DNA of 64,000 bases from Dermanyssus gallinae (lineage: Eukaryota; Arthropoda; Arachnida; Mesostigmata; Dermanyssidae), in NCBI GenBank assembly GCA_003439945.1, contig QVRM01005933.1:1-64000 (forward strand). The letters run 5' to 3'. The notes below the pieces were generated by a model that saw only the letters and a list, made by a program, of their open reading frames with translations, was not told the origin of the DNA and made no database searches. Position numbers and translations under genes: made by a program. Of the stretch, positions 1-13,300 are shown piece by piece. How positions within the stretch are numbered: position 1 is the first letter of the stretch; every line of letters begins with the position of its first letter.

Positions 1-1070
1 AAGCAAATGCAATGAAAGTGCTTAGGATTATTCCGGAGAATCGACCAGTCATGGACTACCGTAATTAATTTTGCATACATACTTAGAAAATCCACATTGA
101 TTGACGTCTACTTGGTAAAGTACAAGTAGAGGGTTTTCTAGATAATCGATTAGTGTAATACGTTTACTAATAGGGTACAGTTGGGCGCTTGGATGTAATG
201 TTTAGTGCGTTTTTTTCATTTCTTTGGAAACCGAATTAGCAAGAGAGCATGCAAGAGCAATGTAAGAGAGATGCGAGCGCTCATTCCAGTTCATCTACGA
301 GCTATTGAAAATACTCAAAGGCTTTCTAATAAAGTAACACATTTTCGTATAAAACGTAACAACTCTTCAGTCACACTTAGGTTTAGACCAGTTTATAATT
401 TAAATAATCCAACAAAAGATCGACTACGTTGATAGACATCGCGGTGTCGCGAGTTAGTGCAGAGACGCGCTGGGCAAACCCGTTTTCAACAAAGAAATTG
501 AACACGTGTTGTCAGTGTTACATGAATCGTGTAGATTCAAGCTCGCCCAGTCTATAGACGGAAGGTTAAAATAATTGAAAATTAAAATTGTTCGACTTTA
601 GCTAATGCAGCTAGCTCATCGACTTGATTTTGTTACTTCTTGTGACGTCAATCTGTGCTCGAACGAAGATGTTTCCTCCCGTATATGTGCATCCTCGATA
701 CGATATCCTCGCAAAGATACAGTAAGTATCTGGGCATTTTTCTTTCGGACACGCTCATAGCAGACCACTGTCTAAGGACTCTGGCTCGCTGCAGTTCATC
801 TCGACACGAGCGCCCAGCACTTGGCAACGTGTGCCCTTGTATGACAACGAAAGCACCTCGCAGAACTTGCCAGATACCGTACTGATCTGTGCATACACTA
901 CGGCGTTGCTATTCTTATTTCTTTTGCTGGCTATCTGGCCCCACACAGCCCTTCTTATAAATTTTGGGGAATTACCTTTTCCTGGCTAAACCTTAAAATT
1001 TCATTCTGCTACTAACAACGAAAGACTATATCCTGTATCCACTCCCATAGCTATTAAGGCGCCTGTGCAA
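1..1070. other. Left flank, no gene recognised
   Basis: I see no convincing gene here. All open frames are short and unrelated to known families. Around 655-800 the + strand reads KYLGIFLSD, which recalls the post-catalytic part of LINE reverse transcriptases. With the LINE remnant that follows, this may be more of the same decayed element, but the match is too weak to call. Confidence 0.4.
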
Positions 1071-1074
1071 TGGA

Positions 1075-2560
1075 AAGGCTGGATCTGATGCAGAAGACGG
1101 CGAACAGATTGCTGCTGCTGAAGGGGCTGCTTCCCAATAGCTTAAAAGCGAGCCTTACCGAAGCCAGACAAACCGATAGGAGAACCCTTTGTAGACCGGC
1201 CGCTGTAGTTGCCAAGCATAGACAGTACGACTTGTGAAGCGATAACGGCCCACAGACTGACAACTAAGCTGAAGAAAAGCGGCCAATTGACGGACCATCA
1301 AGACAATTTCTGTAAGGGTCGAACGGAAACTGCGGAAACTGGAAGATAATTACGGGAGTGACACAGGGTTAGACCTAGGGGCCAGTTCTCTGGAGCATCG
1401 CCTAAATGGCGTTTTACAGCTGGAGCGTCTTCCCGAGGGGGTGACACTAAACGTCTACGCAGACGACCTGGCACTGGTAAAGCCCAGTGAAGCTTTGGAA
1501 AGAATTAGAAAAGACCGAAGACGATTCGCTTCCCTTGCGGCAAAAAAGAAAGCGGCGCGGGATGATACGACTGAAAGGAGATGGAAAGTACAAAGCGACG
1601 GGTGAAGTATCTAAGTGTGATACTAACTCAGTTCATATCGTTCACGCCTGTAAACGAATGTTCTGAAACAAGTTGCGGCTAAGGCCACAATATGGGGTGG
1701 CAGAGAGGAGCAGCAGGAGATTGCCCACATGCGGCGCCTGCTCCAAAGCACTTAGAAATTACTGGCAGTATGCACTGTCGAGTCTGCAGTAACTGTGGTT
1801 AACATTATAGCATTTTTCTTAGCTTAGATTGACGTCGTGGGACTTTACAATAAGGAGACATATTTTCGTCAGATAAATGAAGTGAAATATCGCCGGGCAA
1901 AGTTGGCAAGACATAGACGAACCAAATGCTCTTTACCAGGAATGGCAGGAGAATACGGAAAAATCAAGTTGATCGAAGAGATTAAAGTCGAATATACGTT
2001 TACGGTACGAGATGCCCCATGGCGGATAACCTACCTACCATTTAGCACAGGCGCTCAGCTGTCACATATAATTTCAGCAGTGTATGTGCTATGCATTTGA
2101 AACGCGGTTGAACCTGAATGTCTATTGTGTGGTGTTAAGACGCCAGGGCTTAAATAAGGCGGGACTGGAACTACATAGAAGGCTACAAAGTGAGCAGTCT
2201 TTCCCGGAAACACAGGTGAAGATATTGCTCGGAGAGGAGGCGGAGTACGTGTGTAGACAATCAAACCACGATGTCCGGCACATTATGTGGCAGGAAATAA
2301 CTTGCTAAAAAGCAGGGAGACCTTTACCGTCGTTTTCCGGGCTGCGTCGGACACATTCTGTGGGTGGTGGCTTACATGCTGTACCATCTCCACAGCTGAA
2401 TTTAACCATGATCCGCATGGCTGCCGCTCTAAGAATAATGGCCAAAATCTGCGAGCCCTAACTCTAATGGGATCTGCGGAGATGCGAAGTTGACCCCGGC
2501 GACCTGCATCCATTCTACTACAAGAAAAGCTCTGGTAGATTTTGCAGGCATACAGAGAAA
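1075..2560 (+). pseudogene. Decayed R1/I-type LINE reverse transcriptase remnant
   Basis: This looks like the RT and C-terminal part of a non-LTR retrotransposon. At 1441-1479 the frame reads VTLNVYADDLALV, which is RT motif C with the two catalytic Asp of the YADD box. Downstream frames read as Lys/Arg-rich connection-domain sequence, and about 2090-2300 gives a degenerate Cys-rich tail (for example PECLLCG) of the kind found at the C-terminus of R1-like ORF2 proteins. Several stops and frame changes interrupt it, so no product is expected. The part before motif C is short, so the element is truncated or deleted internally. R1/I-like is favoured, but jockey-like elements would look similar at this decay. 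Confidence 0.6.
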
Positions 2561-2564
2561 AACG

Positions 2565-3010
2565 AAATCATAGGATAAGTCCCTAGGGGAGCAAGAATAC
2601 CTTGCAAGACTCGGAGCGCCGAGGCCTCAGACTAAAGAATGAACCACGGTTTTCATCTACCGCGGAGAGTTAGCGGCCATGCTGCTACAGGAACTGTTGG
2701 AATAGCCCTAGATATCTCATCATGTACGGCCTTCAGTACATTAAGATATGCCTCACGGTAATTTTAAGCTCGTGAGATACGGATGATAGTATAGAATGAA
2801 GGAACAACCTCCTAAAATGTTTTTATTTCCATGTGTCTAAACAGGTTCCTGTTGTTCTGTGTGGAAGTTGTATGCGTGGGCTGGAACACCAATTCTGCGA
2901 CTGATATCATAAGCCTTCTCATTAGGCCCGTGGAGGTTGGGCATTAGCCGTGGAGGTTGGGCGATGCTGACCGCGGCCTTTTATATAATATACATACATA
3001 CATACATGGG
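2565..3010. other. Unassigned spacer before the duplication
   Basis: No coding potential is seen. A 15-base unit (CCGTGGAGGTTGGGC) occurs twice near 2924-2964, and a short TACA run lies at 2990-3005. Recognisable similarity with the second half of the window begins shortly after, near 3050. Confidence 0.4.
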
Positions 3011-3392
3011 TGCGAGCGCCTTACATGATTTGCGTTTTGAATTAACTGTGTATCGGCTGCACTGGAAAGGAAAGGGCATTTTTTCTGAACGCTGTCATCC
3101 GCAATAAACTGCACGTTTTAGGTTCTAATGTGCGTAAAACCGCGATTTTTCGTTTTATGATGTAGCACGGTGAGCGCAGTAGTTATGCTTAAATAAAATA
3201 AAAAAAACAGTTATTCCTAATACCCGCGTGATCTATGAGCGCTCAGTTAGAAGAATGCTCCGAGCCAGTCGACAAAGTACACTTGTGGTTCAATAAAGTG
3301 GTTGGTTTCCCATATTTGCGCCATAATTATAATATTTTAGATTTGTGCCATCCACTCTATATTACAGTTTTAGCTCTCTGATATTATTGTTG

Positions 3393-3500
3393 AGTGGCGG
3401 CATGGTCTAAGGGGCTAAAGCGCTAGTCATGATTTCGGGGTGTCGCTAATTCAATCTTGCCGTTGCTGATCAAATTTTTTTTGAAGCGATGCTCACTAAG
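3393..3500 (+). repeat. Degenerate tRNA-like (SINE head?) sequence, copy A
   Basis: The bases at 3403-3414 (TGGTCTAAGGGG) fit the pol III A box, and a B-box-like TTCAATC follows about 45 bases later. The equivalent at 45095-45180 in copy B is shorter but alignable. It does not fold as a proper tRNA, so a decayed tRNA-derived SINE is the best reading. Confidence 0.35.
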
Positions 3501-3929
3501 AATAGATGATAAACCATACTGCTTAGGGTCAGCGGTTATGCTGCAACATATTATACCCCTGCCTCCTTTTTTAATTTTAATACAGGTGTGTGCTTTCTGG
3601 TGAGCGCAGGGAAACTTTGGTATTTTTTGCAGTATACCAATCGCTCATCATTGTCCTACCATCTTCTAGTTCGAGCGTCGCCACATTTGACTCCTTGAAG
3701 GTGGCGTCCGTTGGCAGTTTAATTCGTGTGAGAAAAACTACAACTGAAAACCTCTTCTCCGAAAAAAAAGACCTTCACTTTTGTGGGTAGAGGCGCTCTA
3801 ATGTCCCTGCCGTCTAATGACCCTTGTGAGCTCTGCGACCTGAGTCGAGAAAAACATACCCAACTCTCATTATCTGTGAGAAGTTTTTCAAACAAAGAAG
3901 ATTAGCCTTTGTTATTTCGGATTAGATCA

Positions 3930-4636
3930 TTTATCAGATACTCTTTAGCTGAAACAACCTAAACCTTTTTTCGTCTTGTGACAAATCACGGGACACCCAT
4001 TGAGCATTTTTTCTGGTGAGTTCGAGGTGGTCATGCATAATCTCATGAATAGACTTGGGATCCAAATCCAAAGTCTCCTCTAGCGATGCATATATTTGGA
4101 GCTTCAATAATCGCGGGCGTTCTTCACGCGGTTTATCGTACACATTTAAATGCCCAGTTCGAAATTGTATGTGCCATTTATACACACTCGCCTGTGAAAG
4201 AGCTCTTCAAAACACGCTCGTGCACTTCATCATCGTTGGAATATCTACAAAAGAACAGCGCGCAACACGCTATTTGAGCAGGCTGTAGTGGGACCGACAA
4301 GCTTGTGTTCGGCATTTTCTCACACTGTCGTCTTCAGGAGAATCGGTACGAATGTCCCACCCAAACATTAATAAAGATGACGCTATCCGGGGCAAGATTT
4401 AGTTCCCGTCTCACTCTCCACTGGGCGCAAAATTCAACCAAAAACCCTCCCAGGTCCCCACGCAAACGAAGAAACATACGATTTGCGTGCGAGTTTAATA
4501 GACGACGTTTCCTTTAAGCCTGCAATAATGATTTAATTACGTGCACTATCACCGTTTACAGGCGTTGCTGTTGGATACGTTCCACATACAAATAATATAT
4601 TGATATTTAGCCACTTATCGTGCAACAGACAACCTG
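3930..4636 (-). mobile_element. Truncated mariner relic, transposase N-terminus
   Basis: On the minus strand 4185-3934 encodes a mariner transposase DNA-binding region. It reads YKWHIQFRTGHLNVYDKPRE, the usual W..F..G...DD.R.GRP stretch, followed by an HTH-like segment and QWVSRDLSQDEKR, which matches the WVPHLLT..QK motif linking to the catalytic core. The right edge at about 4609-4636 ends in ..CAACCTG followed by TA, so on the minus strand it starts TA-CAGGTTG, like a mariner inverted repeat with its TA target. No catalytic core or left inverted repeat is found, so only the 5' part remains and it is dead. The segment has no counterpart in copy B. Confidence 0.75.
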
Positions 4637-4639
4637 TAT

Positions 4640-5601
4640 AGCTATTTGTATAGATTCACATCTACAGCGGACTTCCACACCACCTGGGCGGAAACACCAA
4701 CATTTTAAACAGGACGTCAGTAAGAACAAGCTTGTTGTTTGTTTCACACAACTGACATCTCTTGCCTAAGACCTGCTGTAGATGTATTCTGATAAAACCA
4801 GCTTTTAGCTAACATCTGTCGTAAGCTACAACTAATTGTGTAGATGTAGATAAATCAATTGTGGTCAAGGTGGATTTTGTACACGAGCCGTGTCGTGTCT
4901 GCTTTAACGTAGATACCCGTTCCAGATATGAAATTCTCTGCAAAGCATTAGTGTCCGTCATTCGCTTCCTCGTCTCTCTTACAGAGCTCTTTGGTTCTTG
5001 CTCCATCCTTAGTCTCAGGCTTCAAATTGTACGACTTCGGCCAGAACAAATTTTTGTTAGGCTCAAATTTCCACCTTTGTAGAGTCAAGCACTTCTAGTG
5101 GCAACTACACATAAGATGATACCCATTTGTACCATTTTAGCACATATAGGAAAACCTCAAGAAATATTGCATCTTTCCCACAATGAGAGTTGTGGTTTAA
5201 CCCAAGCATTAAGGCTTGGTTCACGCTTAGTATAGAATTATTGCAACGCCTTCCAGAACTTTTTATTCTTCCACAACTTTAGGCACTCTGCTTGGGAGTT
5301 TCATGCGTATACTTTTTTCATATAGTACAAGAAATTTTGGGCAATCATTTGTGTTGTCGAATTTTCTCGAGTAAACTAGCTAGGAGTATCCTCGCTTTAA
5401 GAGCAATAAGCAACATTTGTCGTGTGGACGATGTACTTATTTGGTTCACGAGTTTGCAACCCCCTGGAATCCGCGGCATCACCATTGACGTTCGCCTAAT
5501 CTACAGTGTTCGGCAGCCAGGCTGCTATGCTTTATTCGTCGTCGTATCGCAAAATTAGATTATACCAGTATTATGCCAATCAACAACAAAAGCACTTGTT
5601 T

Positions 5602-5656
<55 letters not shown>

Positions 5657-5696
5657 TTTCAAGAAGCGTAAATATATATATACTTGATCAGACTAA

Positions 5697-5736
<40 letters not shown>

Positions 5737-7265
5737 GTTTCGTTTACTTTAAGAACGACTTTCCTTTCTTGCGTCTGGCTATTGCCTTGTTTTCTCTTTT
5801 CTTTGTTCTCGAGCACGACCTCTTGCACTCTTTCGAGAGAAATTGGCTGACATGGCCAAATGATTAGGTGATTTTGGATGCGAACGTCGACAACAAGTGC
5901 CACATGTTCAACATATCGTGCAGGTGCACGTTGAGCTTCAGGATATGCGCTATGCCCAACAACACGTGAAGAGGCGTGGCTTCGTCATCGTCATTGTAGT
6001 TATGTTGTAGCACAAATAGAGAATGGCTACTGGTGGACATTTGTTTTTATTATATCTCTATTAACAGCATGTAGCCTGCTTTGTTTAGCAACTCTGAGTT
6101 GGCTCTAGACTTGTGACCGAAAACATGTCGTAACAAGCTACTTGTTACTCTGTTCTCTGAGCGGAATTACAACGCGTTCTACAATTTTAACCACTAAGAT
6201 ACGATTGAACCTTAAGCACGGTCGCATCGCGTTTGTTTATGTATTCGGTATTACGATATCTTAAAAATTCGATGGGTAGAAGGATTTTTCTGGTATACTA
6301 TACTACACTGTAGTCGAGTGTCATTAGTGACTTGACAGCATAGCGCTCCAGTCAAACACGACTGGACATCACGTACCCCTTTATGTTATCAGCTGGTATG
6401 ACAGTTTTCATTTCTAGTCATTGTTCGATGTTGAGTGTGTGCATCACTTCAAATTACTAGGCGTCCATCTATCTCACAACATTAAATATCAATTTGATGA
6501 CTGTGGGAAAACGGCTTGTGCGCGCATATATTGGAAGTCAATCATTTTATCATACAGTCTATAGGCAATCCTTTACCATTGAAATTACTAGCCTAACGAG
6601 TTTGTTTAGATTTATTTGCATAGTAGAATCACGATCAACAACATCAGGTCGCCATCTTCTTTTCGGAAGACCTTTGTCTATTATATTCGCTTTTGACTAG
6701 TTGTAATATGGAGTTTTGAGTTACAGTTCGATACACAGAGAAATCGCGTCCCTCGTTGCAATGGTTGCAGGAGTTGTGCCCTGTTTCTTACATGCGTGGA
6801 GTGAAACAAACTGCATGTTGAGTTCCTTTTAATATTCAATACATTGTACTATAACGTATTTTTGGAACTTATATTTGCGCTGTACTAGGTCTTTCATAGA
6901 TGTTATTTTCTGGCACAGTTTGTGTGCCAAGATAGATGGCACATTCTGCGGTACGGTGGGAATTTCACGAACGATCAATCGTTTAGCTCCAATGAATATA
7001 GAAAACTTTAGGTGGGCCAAGATAGTGGCGACATTGCACACTGCAGCGGCGTTACTTTTTTTGTTTGTGATGAACCCGCTTACCGACCTGAGAATTCATA
7101 TCAAGTTTTTTGAACTCCCCTTCAACTTATTTCACGTTGTTCGTGCGTTCGTTAATTAAGTCATCCCCGAAGATGGTGAAGATGTTTCGATAAGCCACAG
7201 CGGCGTCGAAATCCTTTCGGGACTCGTACAGTAAAGCATTTCGAATATGTACTTATTCATTCATC
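4640..7265. other. Non-coding part of copy A with TA microsatellites
   Basis: No gene is seen. Blocks at 5430-6230 and 6850-7265 are shared with copy B; 4640-5420 and about 6260-6800 are copy-A specific. Long (TA)n runs lie at 5608-5655 and 5703-5731, so the Ile-Tyr-rich frames across them are not proteins. Confidence 0.6.
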
Positions 7266-7271
7266 TTTTTA

Positions 7272-8563
7272 CAGGTAGTTCTACAAGTTCTTAAAATGAG
7301 CTTTTCAGAATTCGAATTTTTTCGCGCTTTCACCGCTATTGGAAACGGCAACTTTTCGAATGCTAGCAGTCAAAATATTATGGTGATTGGCCGTTGCGAT
7401 TTCGTTTGATCGCTTTTCCCGTGCAACGTATCGGCGTGATTCTGAAAAATTGAGAAAAAGAGTTTCGAGTGGTTATCAAGCGTTTTTATTTCAAAAGTTG
7501 GAATGCGACCCAAGTGAAAACTGAGTTAGACGAGGTGTACGGTGACTCTGTGCCATATTTTGCCACTGTTTCCAACTGGATTAATGAGTTAAAAAGAGGT
7601 CGCAGGAGCACCGAGGATGAACTACGTTCAGGACGCCCAAAAACGGCAACTGATGAGGAAAACGTGGAAAAAGTGCGGAAAATCGTTGCCGCAGATAAGC
7701 GAGTGAACATTAAGGAGATATCGGAGGCCTTGGGGATCAGTTTGGGTATTGTGCATTTCATCCTGCACGAGAACTTGAAGATGAAAAAACTCAGAGCAAA
7801 ATGAGTGCCGCATTTGCTCAACCAAGGCCAAACAGACGCGCGTGTTTCCGCTTCACAGCGAAAATTTGGCCAAGATGTCGAAAAATCCGTCGGATTTTTG
7901 GCGCAGATTCGTGACCGTCGATGAAAGCTGGGTCCATCACTACACTTCCGAGACCCAAGAAGCATCTCGCCAATCGTGTGCACCTGGTGAAGGACCTCCG
8001 AAGAGGGTGCGGACGAACGGCATCGGCCGGAAAGATGATGGCTACGGTTTTTTGGGACCAACTGTGGAATAATTCTGGTCGACTACCTTGAGAGCGGTAA
8101 AACGATCACAGGAGAATATTATGCAAGACTGTTGGACTGCCTGAAGCAAGAACTCATCGTGAAACGGCCCGCTTTGCAGAAGAAGGTTGTCCTGTTTCAC
8201 CAGGACAATGCTCCCGCACACAAGTCGCGGCAAGCAACGGCAAAACTGGCCCAACTGAGGTTCGAACTTATTGAACAACCTTCCTATTCTCCAGACCTGG
8301 CCCCCTCTGATTATTTCCTCTTCGGACATTTGAAGAATAGTCTCGGTGGAAAGCGTTTTTCCAGCAATGAAGAGGTTACAACTGCTGTCAATGCCTATTT
8401 TCAGTCTAAAGACGCAGAATTTTACTCAAGAGGTATAAATGCTCTGAAATCTCGGTGGGAAAAGTGTATTGAGCTTCTCGAGGAGTATATCAAATAAGAA
8501 AAAATTAAAAACAAGATTTGGAAAATTCTTGGTTTTCATTTTAAAAACTTGTGGAACTACCTG
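7272..8563 (+). mobile_element. Complete mariner transposon with inverted repeats and TA target duplication
   Basis: The element is 1292 bp, normal for mariner. It starts CAGGTAGTTCTACAAGTTCT and its other end, read on the minus strand, starts CAGGTAGTTCCACAAGTTTT. The inverted repeats match for about 28 bases, through TTAAAATGA. TA lies on both sides (7270-7271 and 8564-8565), the expected target duplication. The matching place in copy B (about 47920) has no such element, so it inserted after the duplication or that site was lost. A broken transposase lies inside. Confidence 0.95.
7469..8497 (+). pseudogene. Mariner transposase (DD34D), inactivated
   Basis: This is a Tc1/mariner-superfamily transposase, the DDE nuclease that cuts and pastes the element. 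The N-terminal bipartite HTH is readable from VVIKRFYFKSWNATQVK (7469) to LKMKKLRAK (7798). The catalytic Asp residues are at 7920-7922 (VTVDESW), 8204-8206 (HQDNAPAH) and 8309-8311 (SPDLAPSDYF). Exactly 34 residues separate the second and third, which defines mariner. It is broken: the expected ATG region (about 7450) reads as a stop, a TGA follows at 7802, and frame changes occur near 7810-7840 and again near 8060. The last third, through 8497, is one clean frame. No functional protein is expected. Confidence 0.93.
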
Positions 8564-8565
8564 TA

Positions 8566-10365
8566 TATGTGAAACGGACTAACTAGGGTTAGGCCATCTA
8601 CGATGGATGTGACTCTAGACAAGAGTTTATAGTATTATGAGTAATATCCACAGCTCTGTAAGATAAGACGGATAAGTGTGAGTCAGTGAGTGCCTGCATA
8701 AATACGCATTTACCAAGGTCACACCTTAGTTAATGCGTATTTATGATTGTGGTAAGAAAGCATTCGGTAAGCTTTTCTTAGGGTGACTACTCTATGACGA
8801 CACTTTCACCGTAACCATCGTCAGAGAGATATCCGCTCAAAGGCATGTTAAACATACTTTCTGCAAGCGAGCTCTGATAGAAAGGCCTCGAGCTAGGCTA
8901 GGCTGGGGATCGGAATGGTACCGTGACCTCTCATACCCTATATTTTCGGTGTGATGAGCAGTATCAAAAATTGAGCACATTATTCGGCTACGCCATTACG
9001 TTAGCGCAAGGTAATAAAATCCGACAATATTCCGCCTGTCGTGACGCCTACAGATTCTAGCCTCTTGTATTCCTTGTGTGGGCTGGCTAATTGACTGCGT
9101 GAATGAACATGTTTGCGGACGACACACCACCTTCTATGTCCCAGAGGCTGTCTATGAACGTACAGGATGGCAACGCAAGTGCCGTGCTCGGGACCATGGC
9201 CGATCGGTTGGCAGCCTGAGTGCCGAGGAGACGACAATTTGGCCCATATATACTCACTGGGAATAATTGTTTCTCCTTTTCTTCCTTACATTTGAAAGTG
9301 TTTATTAACTAAAGCTGGATAAAAATTAATTGCAAATCTAAAATTCTGTAAACGATCACAAGCAGGTCGTCTCTGCAAGAAATCTACCCTGTCGACCGTT
9401 TTGCTCCCGGAATGGTTCGAATTCTGTTAAAGAGTCGGAGCACTATATGTAATATATGTTGCTCCTTATTAGGTAACACGCATAGTGCGTAGAAATACGG
9501 CATATGCACGGGACATTGTATGCATGTTTCATAGGCTATATGGCGAAGAGTCTGTTGGAGGAATAGTAAGTAAACTAAAAAAGACTACGTTCATGTCTAG
9601 AGCAATGCGTCAAATAAGTGTAAAGCAACGCTCTGAACTGTTTGATGGCGATTCTATTGGTCAAAGAGGACGGGACGCAATACGAGTAATAGGCAACAGT
9701 CCGCACGTAAATAAACAACATTGGATCGGAATTACTGGTAAACTTCTTTTACTTCCTGGCTTCAACGTCGACCGCTAGAGGTCACAGGAAAAACTTAATT
9801 GCTCACACAAGCTATTCGTCAGATACGCAGTAAGGAATAGACTTTGTAAACCCGCCTAAATACTTTTTTCTAAGCTGCTTTGAGCCCATTTTACCGCAAG
9901 TGTTTGTCCATCACTAGTTATAGGTTTGAATGGTGTTGTTTAATATGACGCTATCGCCTGAAAGATAAAGGCTAGATTCCACACTTCTAACTTTTGCTAA
10001 CTAACTTGTGCACTTACCTCGGGGCTTTTGTTTCACTTGATCGACAACCAAATAAAGGCCCCTTCCAAACCACTACGTGTAGACGCCTTTCCTCCTTGGT
10101 CCATATGAGCACTTTAGACACGTGCTGAATAGGCCAATCGGTATATATATATATATATATATATTTCATCTTTGCTACCAGCTGTCACAGAAATGCGACA
10201 ACACAAAAGCTTCAGATGAAGGCCACTCTGAAAACTATTACTTAATAGTGTGCCTTACTAAATAGGAATCTCTTTTAAACTATGTGTACCAGCAAAATGA
10301 GGTATTTGTTTGTCAGAACGCATTTCTACTTTGAGATTATATACATATAAGTTAAGATTATATCT
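8566..10365. other. Copy-A-specific spacer, no gene recognised
   Basis: This stretch separates two blocks shared with copy B and has no counterpart there. A 97-codon open frame at 9485-9778 (+) has no motif I recognise and no splice context, so I do not call it a gene. A (TA)n run sits at 10141-10165. Confidence 0.5.
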
Positions 10366-10369
10366 ATAA

Positions 10370-13300
10370 ATGCTCCGACCTCGATATGCAATGTTCTAAA
10401 TCTCGGAGTAACGCTCTCCGACCATTTCTACTTAGGTTAAGAGTCATTCTAGCGAAAAGAACGAAGCTGATAAGAGCTGCAGTTTCGGAGCACAATATTC
10501 GTCGTGATAGAGCACTGTGATCAAGCGCTCGAGCAAAATAAAATTGATGTTTACGTGAATTCAGTTAGTTTTCTCTGTGTGTGTTCTCTATGTCCTTAGA
10601 CCTATGTTTCCGTAGATTCAGTTAGGCTTCTCCATTACTTGCTGTTTAGGCATCGGAGCATTAGGTTCATACCACGTGAACTAGAATAGGAAAGACAGGT
10701 CGAGGTGTGGCTCCAACAAAGTCTCGGTTCTGTAAGAGCCGCGAGCCAAGTCGCATACTACTGTGGAAGCACATGCCATCATACAATGCAAGAATCCCAT
10801 ATCGTGCAGAAGCTGCGTTAAGTGCATAAACTCCAGAGTGCTTGCTCAAACAGAAAACGGATTCACCATTTGAGAGCTACCAAATCGGATGCGTATCGAC
10901 CTACTGAATCCAGCGGACTGTAACAAGATACGAAAAACACGCTAATTCAACCAGATCACACTTGATGTGTCTGTAGACTGGATGACGGTGACATCTTTGA
11001 CTCGAGATCATCAAGAACGTCAGCGAAAGCAAACTTGACGGAGAGTGCTTATTCCTTTGTTTTCCGGTTGTACCTCGTATGCGTGCAATTCGGATCAAAT
11101 ACCTGTGAACACAAGGAATCAAAGTTGGAAAAAAGAGAGTTCAGTGTCGGTGCCGGTTTCGTTCCTCCTAATGAGCGACAGAGTGTTCAAGGTAAGCGGT
11201 CGGAGGTCGTCCACGTAGAGCCACAATGACGTGCCCTGGTTATCAACAACATACGTGCCCTGGTTATCGCCGAGCCATACCACGAAAGTCTGCAACACAA
11301 CGAGCTGCAAACAAAGTGCAACAAACAAGGTGCAACGTCGTGCTGACGAAGGTGACGAAATCGGTTGGCAACGAATGGAAAGATTGACCTCTCTATCTAC
11401 CTACAGCTCGACTTGAAACGCCTATGTCATGCGTACAAAGACGCGTCATTCGACGTCATCACGCGTGCCATGCTCGTTCCACCCCTTCATCTTCTTCTTC
11501 TTCTGCTTTTAAAACCAATTCCCGCTTGTGCCACGGAGCGGTTTCTAAGCTGTCTGCGGAGGTCTGCTTGCAGCATCGAAGAGTAGTAGTAGTAGTAGTA
11601 GTAGCCAAATCATCATCAATCATAGTGCATGCTTAGTGCCCCATCTCCTCGTCTCGTCGTGGGGAGATTGGCCCTTTCCCACGGAGATGGTACGTGGTGG
11701 TGGTGGTGGTGGTGGTGTCGTGCTGTTGTTTAGCCACCATGATGAGTATGATGGCTCTCTGCCGCTATGTGAGAACAGCACGACAAATGATGATGATGAT
11801 GATGACTGGCTAATAGTTCGTCACGTGATGGTGCAGGCGTGCCCAACGCGTGCCCGTGCTCGTATCATACCGCCAACGGTACCGCTGGTACCATACCGCC
11901 AACGGTACCGATGGTACCATACCGTCAACGCAACGCGGCCGTCACCAGCGGCGCGGCCTCTACAGAGGCCACACTGGCCGGCCCGTACCTCTCCACCCAC
12001 TAGCGGCTGCAGCAGCAGCAGCAGCAACATGACGTGTGCCGAATGAAACGGGCCAGAGGTGGTGCACATTGCCCACTTCTGCTACTCTATCTTGTTGAGG
12101 CAGGTGCGTCAAGGGGGCGCTCCTGTCGCTCGACACAATCGCCTGCTCTCTGGCGACTGATTGACCCCTAGCCAGCCAGCCAGCCAGCCCACCAACCAGT
12201 GAGTGAGGTGGTTCTTTTTAGTGCATTCAACCTCGTTGGTCGTTCGGTACGGTGTGTGTATCGGAGATGCAGGTGTGCATCATGCTGCAGATTGATGCTC
12301 TGCTGGATGATGGTATTTTTGCTGTCAGCGGCGGTTTTGCCTACTGCTATTGCCGCTGTTGCTGCTGCTGCTGCTGTTACCCCGCCGCTGCTCCCACCCT
12401 CTCTCGCCGAATTGCCGGGGTATTCTCTATTGGTACGACGACGTCGACGACGACGACGACGACGACAGCAGAGTGACGAATCAGGCACGCTCGAGGATAG
12501 CGCACGACGCGATGGTGGCGCCACGGAGCGTGGAGTGTCGCCGGCGGCTGCGGCGGCACCGCGGCGGGCCAATTGTGGATCGTTCGTGAAGTGATCGTAG
12601 TAGTAGTAGTAGTAGTGGCAGTGAGCAGCCATAGCAGTAGAAGTGGAAGCAGTAAGTCATGGTACAAGTAGAGAAGTGCTAATTGTTGTTGTTGTTGTTG
12701 TGGTGGCCACCAATTGTCGAACACCCATCATCTCTACGCACCCGCGTGTTCTCTTGCACACTCCGAGTACTGCTGGCAGGTGAGGGAGGCGATGCGGGTC
12801 ACAATGCTGACGTTTTCGTCGTCGGCGGCGGTGGCGGCGGCGATTGCATGCCGGCGTGCCTACAACGTTGACCAATGATCGACCGTGTATTGATTTGAGT
12901 TGTCGTCATCGTCATCATTGTCGTCGTAAGAGTCGTCTTCGTAACATCACTCAAGTCGTAACCGAGTAACTACTGAGTAGTTACTCTAGCTACTGAAGCA
13001 CGAGAGAGCGTTGCTCAAAATCCTCGTTTACCGTAGTTGTTGGCTCGGACTGCTCGAGGAGTATTGAAGGAGTTCAGAGACTGTTGGTGTCGCTGTTCCT
13101 GCTGCTGTCTGCTGCTGTTGCTGGAATCGACGTTTCGCGTCCCGCCTCGTCCTGCTAAAGACAGGCCTAATGGAGACATTTCTTGTCACTTCTTCGTCCC
13201 AACGAGAGACGAGCAGACATGGCCGCAATTCTGCTCGTTTTGCCCAAAGGTGCTCATCTTCAAGTCGGCGCTCATTTTTCTGCTCACCTGCTGCTGCTGC

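Noticed and set aside
655..885. Possible LINE fragment with KYLGIFLSD
   Set aside because: Single short similarity without neighbouring motifs in frame; could be chance.
3580..3610. Possible left inverted repeat of the mariner relic (TACAGGTGTGTG)
   Set aside because: Only the first seven bases match the right end at 4636; too little to place the boundary.
9485..9778. 97-codon frame
   Set aside because: No recognisable motif, no conservation in copy B, no splice or promoter context.
12168..12632. Overlapping 115-154 codon frames on both strands
   Set aside because: They are generated by trinucleotide repeats; frames are not kept between copies A and B.
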